DNA of 64,000 bases from Methylobacterium sp. Leaf123 (GTDB lineage Bacteria; Pseudomonadota; Alphaproteobacteria; Rhizobiales; Beijerinckiaceae): the NCBI RefSeq assembly GCF_001423405.1, contig NZ_LMNS01000039.1, positions 124,001-188,000 on the forward strand. The letters run 5' to 3'. Every line of letters begins with the position of its first letter. Position 1 is the first letter of the stretch. Below the pieces are notes generated by a model that saw only the letters and a program-made list of their open reading frames with translations, was not told the origin of the DNA and did no database searches. This document shows positions 59,626 through 64,000 of this stretch, in pieces. Both the position numbers and the translations under genes were made by a program.

Positions 59626-60483
59626 ATGGTCGCATCGCCTACCGCTAAAACAGCTAAGTCTCTGACAGAATTCCTTGAAATAATTGCGAAGCTTGAGCCA
59701 CAGACAAGAGGTTTCTACACTTTTAGAGGCGAAAGGAATGCGGCATGGAGCTTGGCGCCCGGGGTGTTGAGGCCTAATCGCAAGAAACTGTTAGTTCACG
59801 AACGAGACGCAGTTAGAGAGCTTCTCTCAGTACATCCCAACGAGTTTCTGACCGACACTACCATGTTCGACAAACTGGTGAGGATGCAACATTATGGTCT
59901 TCCAACAAGGCTATTAGACGTCAGCGCAAACCCCTTAGTAGGCTTATTTTACGCTACAGAGGTGGTTGACCCGGCACTAGAGCCTGAGGCTGACGGCAAA
60001 GTTTCTTACATCAGGGTTCCAGACATACGTAGGAAGTATTTCGATAGCGATGCTGTGAGCTGTATTGCCAACTTGGCCAATATGGCGGAGCCGGAAAAAG
60101 CCGTTTTATACAAGCAGCGTCGCGACGCGCGCGGTGAATTCAATAAACTGATAGAGGTGGATCGCTTGGTCCAATTTATCCGTATCGAGAAACCGTCATT
60201 CCGGAGGAACGTAAATCCAAGAGACTTGGACAGGGTTTACTACGTCGTCCCTAAATTAAATAATCGAAGGATCATTGCCCAGAACGGAGCTTTTCTTATA
60301 TTCGGGCTATCGCTGCGCCCTGCAACTCCACTTCAAGACCCCATTCAGATCAGATCAATCAAGATCCCCGCCGCCCATAAAGCTCAAATTCGAAAAGAAC
60401 TATCTATGCTCGGCGTGACGAAAAGTTCGTTATTCCCGGAAATCGACCATGCGGCAGACCATATAGTCGATCGCTACAAGTGA
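59626..60483 (+). CDS. FRG domain-containing protein (passenger)
   Basis: The 285-residue protein has the name-giving FRG motif in FYTFRGERN (F33-G35) and the conserved QHYGLPTRLLD (88-98) followed by NPLVGLFYAT. The biochemical activity of FRG domains is not established. They are frequent in mobile and defence-rich regions. The gene is AT-richer than the chromosome. It starts 48 bases inside the left inverted repeat and converges with the other passengers. Confidence 0.85.
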   Translation: MVASPTAKTAKSLTEFLEIIAKLEPQTRGFYTFRGERNAAWSLAPGVLRPNRKKLLVHERDAVRELLSVHPNEFLTDTTMFDKLVRMQHYGLPTRLLDVSANPLVGLFYATEVVDPALEPEADGKVSYIRVPDIRRKYFDSDAVSCIANLANMAEPEKAVLYKQRRDARGEFNKLIEVDRLVQFIRIEKPSFRRNVNPRDLDRVYYVVPKLNNRRIIAQNGAFLIFGLSLRPATPLQDPIQIRSIKIPAAHKAQIRKELSMLGVTKSSLFPEIDHAADHIVDRYK

Positions 60484-60487
60484 CTTC

Positions 60488-60676
60488 CTACCGTTCAGCA
60501 TCCTTCTTCCTACCGGTCAACTTCCTCACTCGCTCGGCGAACCGCTCAGGATCATCATCGGTCCCGAGTTCCTGAGCGGCTTTGATGAAGCGCTCAGATT
60601 GGGTGAGGCCGTCGTCGGGCGTCAGCTTCTGGGCGCCGAGCTTAGTGGGTTTGGGCTTGGCAGTATCTTTTGTCAT
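60488..60676 (-). CDS. Small basic hypothetical protein (passenger)
   Basis: The 62-residue product starts MTKDTAKPKPTKLGAQKLTP and ends RVRKLTGRKKDAER. The start overlaps the stop of the AlbA_2/ATP-binding gene by 4 bp, so it is translationally coupled. No family was recognised. The basic ends and Ser/Glu middle suggest a small binding protein or partner of the upstream product. Confidence 0.65.
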   Translation of the reverse strand: MTKDTAKPKPTKLGAQKLTPDDGLTQSERFIKAAQELGTDDDPERFAERVRKLTGRKKDAER

Positions 60677-62247
60677 TCGCCTTTTCTCCTCATGCCCAGT
60701 TTGTCTCGGCGCAAATAATAAAAGCGATGACGACTGCGGGCCTTTCCGGCTGACTTGGATATGATTTTTTTCTCAACTAGACCGTCGAGCACCTTTTTGG
60801 TTGCCCTCCAATCCTTCGCTATTACTAAGCCTGCATCTGTTACACTTAACTTCTCTTGGTCAGCCAAATAATTGACTATAATCTTTTCGCTTTCGGTAAG
60901 AGTGGCATAAAGTTCCGGATTTATCGAGGCCGCCGCTTCGGTTCGAACGAACTGTCGCCGGTGTTCTTGATCGTTTTCCAGTGTAACTGAGACTTGGAAC
61001 GTGCCAATCTGCTTTTGGGCAAAGCGCGGATCTGGAAGGTTGGCGTCTCGCATGTCTTGCCGCATGCGCCGCGTCCCCTCAAACGCGCATTGTACGTAAT
61101 CAAAGTAATACAATGCCCACATCAAGTTCGGGTTCCGAGGATTATGGGCCTCATAAACCGTTTCGGCGGTTGTCGGCGGCATGAACGCGCCGGGGCTTTC
61201 AATAACCATCTTATCTTCAAACATTTTCACAAAAATATTCATGTGTTTTAAATTGTATGATCTGTGCACTGCTGCATTGACAACAGCCTCCAACCAAACT
61301 GCCCTAGGATATTCTGGATTAGTCGCAAATCTTCCGTCAGGGCTAAGTCTCGTAAAGTTCCTAATCTGAGAGGCGATGAACTGGTCTGCTTCTGCTATCT
61401 GACGCGCCAACGGTCCCTCGAAAAGTCTGTCGGCAACGTTGTTCAGATTGCCTCCAAATTTCTCTTCAACACCATCATACCGAATGACACGGATGTACGC
61501 CCCGGGGGCGACCACCCTTGGATCTCGTGCAAATAACAAGGCACAGGCGAGGTTCGGCTCAAACCCGGATCGGCCTTTTTTGCCGAGCTTCGTAAGCAAC
61601 AGCACATCCTCAACAGAATATGGCTGCGCCAATCGGCGTTTTGTAACATACTGATCACGGTACTGTGCCATGAGAACAACATCAAAGTCGTCTGGGTACT
61701 TGAGCGCGCTTACCTTTTCCGACTCGACGTCCAGCTCACCCTTATTCAGGCGCACCTCGCGCTTTTCTGCCTCTGTCAATTTCCTCTTCTGATCGCCCTC
61801 ACGAACAAACGCATTCCCGTCAACGGTCTCAACGAGCTTGTCTTCTCGATATTGGACGCGCAGCGCAATAATAAAGTCGTCTTCCCCCCTTTTGTTGGTA
61901 ACTTTTACTTTCTTGATGTCGAAGCGGGCATCTGAACAGAGGCGCCTAACAGTTTCAATTTCGTTGATGTGCTCTTGTTCAATGCTCTTGCAGCCAGAGA
62001 TGGCGCCATCATCATCGACGCCTACGAAAATAATTCCGCCTGAAGGTTGGGTGTTAGCCCACATAGAAAGATTGTCTGCAAGGTCTTTCCTGGATACAGC
62101 GGCTCTCTTCCTTTCGATGCGACTGTCCTCCTTGAACCGCTCAACCGCTGCCTGATCCAGGCCGTCGAATATATCGTCGGGCGTCCAAAGCTGCGGCAGC
62201 GTGTCCAAGGGGGCGTTGAAGTCGAACGTAAGCTGGTTGCCCGCCAA
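60673..62247 (-). CDS. AlbA_2 (Schlafen-like) ATP-binding protein (passenger)
   Basis: The 524-residue protein has an AlbA_2 domain (about residues 35-165) with ESRIERKRAAVSRKDLADNL-like start (IERKRAAVSRKDL) and GGIIFVGVDDDGAISG. A GHKL-like segment follows near residue 325 (VVNAAVHRSYNLKHMNIFV and MVIESPGAFMPPT), and then a C-terminal winged-helix part (LTESEKIIVNYLADQEKLS). This is the COG2865-type layout of putative regulators or defence proteins. Activity is unknown. It heads a two-gene unit with the 62-residue ORF. Confidence 0.82.
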   Translation of the reverse strand: MAGNQLTFDFNAPLDTLPQLWTPDDIFDGLDQAAVERFKEDSRIERKRAAVSRKDLADNLSMWANTQPSGGIIFVGVDDDGAISGCKSIEQEHINEIETVRRLCSDARFDIKKVKVTNKRGEDDFIIALRVQYREDKLVETVDGNAFVREGDQKRKLTEAEKREVRLNKGELDVESEKVSALKYPDDFDVVLMAQYRDQYVTKRRLAQPYSVEDVLLLTKLGKKGRSGFEPNLACALLFARDPRVVAPGAYIRVIRYDGVEEKFGGNLNNVADRLFEGPLARQIAEADQFIASQIRNFTRLSPDGRFATNPEYPRAVWLEAVVNAAVHRSYNLKHMNIFVKMFEDKMVIESPGAFMPPTTAETVYEAHNPRNPNLMWALYYFDYVQCAFEGTRRMRQDMRDANLPDPRFAQKQIGTFQVSVTLENDQEHRRQFVRTEAAASINPELYATLTESEKIIVNYLADQEKLSVTDAGLVIAKDWRATKKVLDGLVEKKIISKSAGKARSRHRFYYLRRDKLGMRRKGE

Positions 62248-62360
62248 GCTTTTTCTCCCTGTCGACTACATGTCGACTGCATGTCGACTTGGGCCAAAAA
62301 GCCCTGATTTTACAACAGATTGCTCTCGACACTCGTCTCGCCACCTACCGGCGGGATGGC

Positions 62361-63308
62361 TTAGATCGCGTCAGAGCGAGCTAATCGATACGTGAGGCGC
62401 TTGCCAACCACGCCTTTCAGAGCCCGGTCGGTCCGCTCCACATCGCCAATGCCAAGCTTGACCCTGTGATTGTAGCGGAAATCGAATTCCGCCAGATACC
62501 GGTGCAGGTGCTGCTTGCCGCAGTGCTGATAGACGCCCTTCATGCCGCGCTTAAAGACGGAGAAGTAGCCTTCGACCGTGTTCGTATGGACGATGCCGCG
62601 CACGTACTCCCCCTGACGGTGGGACGTGATCTGATGATCGATGAAGCCCTTGCCGAGCTTCACGTAATGGCCTGCCTCGTCGGTGAAGAGGCTGGCTTCC
62701 TTGGCGATGTTCGCGGCCAGGATCGGCTTCACCGTATCGGGCTTGAGGTCATCGACAACAACGGAGCGAACCTGCTTCGTCTCGCGATCCACAAGGCTCA
62801 GCACCTTCATCTTATGGTGATAGGCGCGCTTCTTCGGCTTGCCGGGCTCGCGACCGATGAACGTCTCATCGGCTTCCACGATGCCGCCAGCGCCGGGCAT
62901 GCCATCAACGCCACCGAATGGGGCTAGAGCGCCTTCGCGCATGGCCTCACGGATACGGTGCGCGAGGAACCATGCGGTCTTGTACTGAACCTCAAGCACG
63001 CGGTGCAGTTGGTGCGCGCTGATGCCCTTCTTGGAAGAGCACATCAGATGCACGGCCTGTAGCATTTTATGCAGCGGCATGCGGGCGTGCTCGAAGACGG
63101 TGCCAACCTTGACCGTGAACTGCTTCTTGCAGTCGCCGCACTTGTGGAGGCCCATGCGGACGCGGGCTTCCTTGTTCGCCTTGATTTTGCCGATGCGGCC
63201 CATGCCGCCGCAGTGTGGGCACGCCGGGCCCTGCGGCCAAAGCGTCTTCTCAAGCCAATCGAAGGCGGCTTCTTCGCAGTGAAACTGGGGCTGGCTGAGA
63301 ACGGACAT
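62361..63308 (-). CDS. IS1595 family transposase
   Basis: The 315-residue protein has an N-terminal zinc ribbon (C30, C33, C57, C60) and a DDE-type catalytic domain with D147 in VEADETFIG and D210 in LFTDEAGHY. The third region TNTVEGYFSVFKRGMKG (N243 and nearby E246) fits the ISXO2-like DDN/DDE class. ATG 63308 lies 43 bases inside the right inverted repeat. The frame is intact, so the enzyme may be active. Confidence 0.92.
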   Translation of the reverse strand: MSVLSQPQFHCEEAAFDWLEKTLWPQGPACPHCGGMGRIGKIKANKEARVRMGLHKCGDCKKQFTVKVGTVFEHARMPLHKMLQAVHLMCSSKKGISAHQLHRVLEVQYKTAWFLAHRIREAMREGALAPFGGVDGMPGAGGIVEADETFIGREPGKPKKRAYHHKMKVLSLVDRETKQVRSVVVDDLKPDTVKPILAANIAKEASLFTDEAGHYVKLGKGFIDHQITSHRQGEYVRGIVHTNTVEGYFSVFKRGMKGVYQHCGKQHLHRYLAEFDFRYNHRVKLGIGDVERTDRALKGVVGKRLTYRLARSDAI

Positions 63309-63350
63309 AACTCGGGCTCCGACGCTCAAGCTGTACCGCGCGAACGCCGG

Positions 63351-63372
63351 GTTTGCAAGCTACATAATCGCC
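63351..63372 (-). repeat. Right terminal inverted repeat
   Basis: The 22-bp sequence starts GTTTGCAAGC and ends ATAATCGCC. It is the exact reverse complement of 59557-59578. Confidence 0.92.
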
Positions 63373-63380
63373 AAATGATT
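63373..63380 (+). repeat. Target-site duplication, right copy
   Basis: AAATGATT directly follows the right inverted repeat and equals the left copy at 59549-59556. Confidence 0.9.
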
Positions 63381-63793
63381 GGCCTCTGCTGTCCTTCCCG
63401 GTCGAGTGCCGCAGGACGATACCGTCGCGCTCCCTCTCCATGAAACCGGACACTGTCGGCCTTGCCCGTCTTCTGCATGCGGAGGATGCGGAAACTTTAC
63501 GATGTGTGGGAAGTGCGCAACAGGCCCGCGCCGAAATCGGCCGGGCAACGGGAATGAGGCTCTGCCGCCGGAGGCGATCGCGACCCTCCGGCAGCAGATC
63601 GGAGCCGATCTGCGCGACCTCTACCGGCCCGATCGATCGGTCTCGGGCGCCCCGTAAAACGGCTTGTCTTGGACGGATGCGGACATTTGTGAAACGGGGC
63701 GTGTGCGCGCCGTCGATATGCAACACCCTCGGGAAAAGCTTATGACACCATTGCCGCGGCTGGTTTCGCGTCTAGGATCATTTGACTTCACCA
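63381..63793. other. Right flank of the mobile element, FecR-gene leader
   Basis: These 413 bases separate the element from the FecR gene. A plus-strand frame ending at 63657 has a NepR-like ending (TLRQQIGADLRDLY) but no convincing start; it is noted as a finding rather than called. The stretch before 63794 is expected to hold the FecR-gene promoter. Confidence 0.4.
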
Positions 63794-64000
63794 ATGGACC
63801 ACGCCGTGATGCGCCTCGTCAGACGGATTTGTGTCGCCGGCTTCGCCGGTGGCCTCGCGCTCGGCCTGGCCGGCCCGGGCTCGGCCCAGCAGATCGGTGC
63901 GACGACGGTCGTGAAGAACGACGTGTCCCGCCTGAAGGGCGCGCAGAAGAACAGCCTCGCCGAGGGCGACACGGTGTTCCGCGACGAGGCGGTGCAGACC
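63794..64000 (+). CDS. FecR domain-containing protein, 5' part (runs off window)
   Basis: The visible 69 residues have a signal peptide (VAGFAGGLALGLAGPGSAQQ). The start of a FecR domain follows: IGATTVVKNDVSRLKGAQKN, then LAEGDTVFRDEAVQT, the typical GDxVFxxExVxT pattern. It is an exported FecR-fold protein. Starts at 63794 or 63809 are both possible. It is divergent from the autotransporter-CHASE2 cyclase genes, an association known for FecR proteins. Confidence 0.82.
   Translation, partial: MDHAVMRLVRRICVAGFAGGLALGLAGPGSAQQIGATTVVKNDVSRLKGAQKNSLAEGDTVFRDEAVQT

Larger units (their letters stand above)
59557..63372 (-). mobile_element. IS1595-family element carrying passenger genes
   Basis: This 3,816-bp unit is bounded by 22-bp perfect inverted repeats and an exact 8-bp target duplication. 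It holds an IS1595-type transposase at its right end and three further genes: an FRG-domain protein, an AlbA_2/ATP-binding protein and a 62-residue protein. Passenger genes are known in the IS1595 family. Intact ends and duplication argue for a recent insertion that may still be active. The passenger part is visibly more AT-rich than the chromosome around it. Confidence 0.92.

Overview
The window looks like a chromosomal segment of a GC-rich alphaproteobacterium of the Methylobacterium/Methylorubrum type (Rhizobiales). This is inferred from the strongly GC-biased codon use, the gene families present (malate:quinone oxidoreductase, metX-metW, MbfA, DUF4142, a FecR/CHASE2-cyclase/autotransporter group) and a Rhizobiales-style palindromic repeat between msrB and msrA. 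No rRNA, tRNA, CRISPR array or prophage was seen.

Layout. 1-9.1 kb is housekeeping and envelope functions: the 3' part of a large acyltransferase/acyl-ACP ligase, a shortened Phd-type antitoxin, an exported DsbA-like protein, the MbfA iron exporter, a tandem gamma-carbonic-anhydrase-like protein, moaE, an AI-2E family permease and mqo. 9.2-19.1 kb is one long minus-strand gene row: SWIM zinc-finger protein, DUF5691, MoxR-type AAA+ ATPase, DUF5682, VWA protein, a YcxB-like membrane protein and a secreted protein, mostly with 1-4 bp overlaps. 19.3-24.1 kb has zwf, an SDR gene remnant, a ParD/ParE pair, a probable Fe-S uracil-DNA glycosylase and an alginate-export-type porin. 24.4-33.4 kb has pyrF, several small enzymes, a TetR regulator, dut, a NUDIX hydrolase, a beta-carbonic anhydrase, a DUF4142 protein, an acyltransferase and a universal stress protein. 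33.4-43.9 kb holds an iron-storage pair (bfd-bfr) with two Irr-box-like dyads, exported msrB-msrA, metX-metW-kinase, brnT-brnA, plsC and ggt. 44-49.2 kb has small secreted proteins, OmpW, a GGDEF and an EAL protein, and a DUF808 protein.

49.3-64 kb is the most unusual part. A 2,525-residue autotransporter and a CHASE2-class III cyclase run leftward, and a FecR-domain gene runs rightward off the window end. Between the autotransporter and the FecR gene sits a complete 3.8-kb IS1595-family element (59557-63372) with 22-bp perfect terminal inverted repeats and an intact 8-bp target duplication (AAATGATT). Besides its transposase it carries three AT-richer passenger genes: an FRG-domain protein, an AlbA_2/ATP-binding protein and a 62-residue protein. 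This looks like a recently mobilised cargo module, possibly defence related, placed in the divergent control region of an envelope-signalling locus.

The best candidates for undescribed biology are this passenger-carrying element, the MoxR-VWA-SWIM-DUF5691-DUF5682 row, and a tandem gamma-carbonic-anhydrase protein whose two halves each keep complementary parts of the canonical zinc site.
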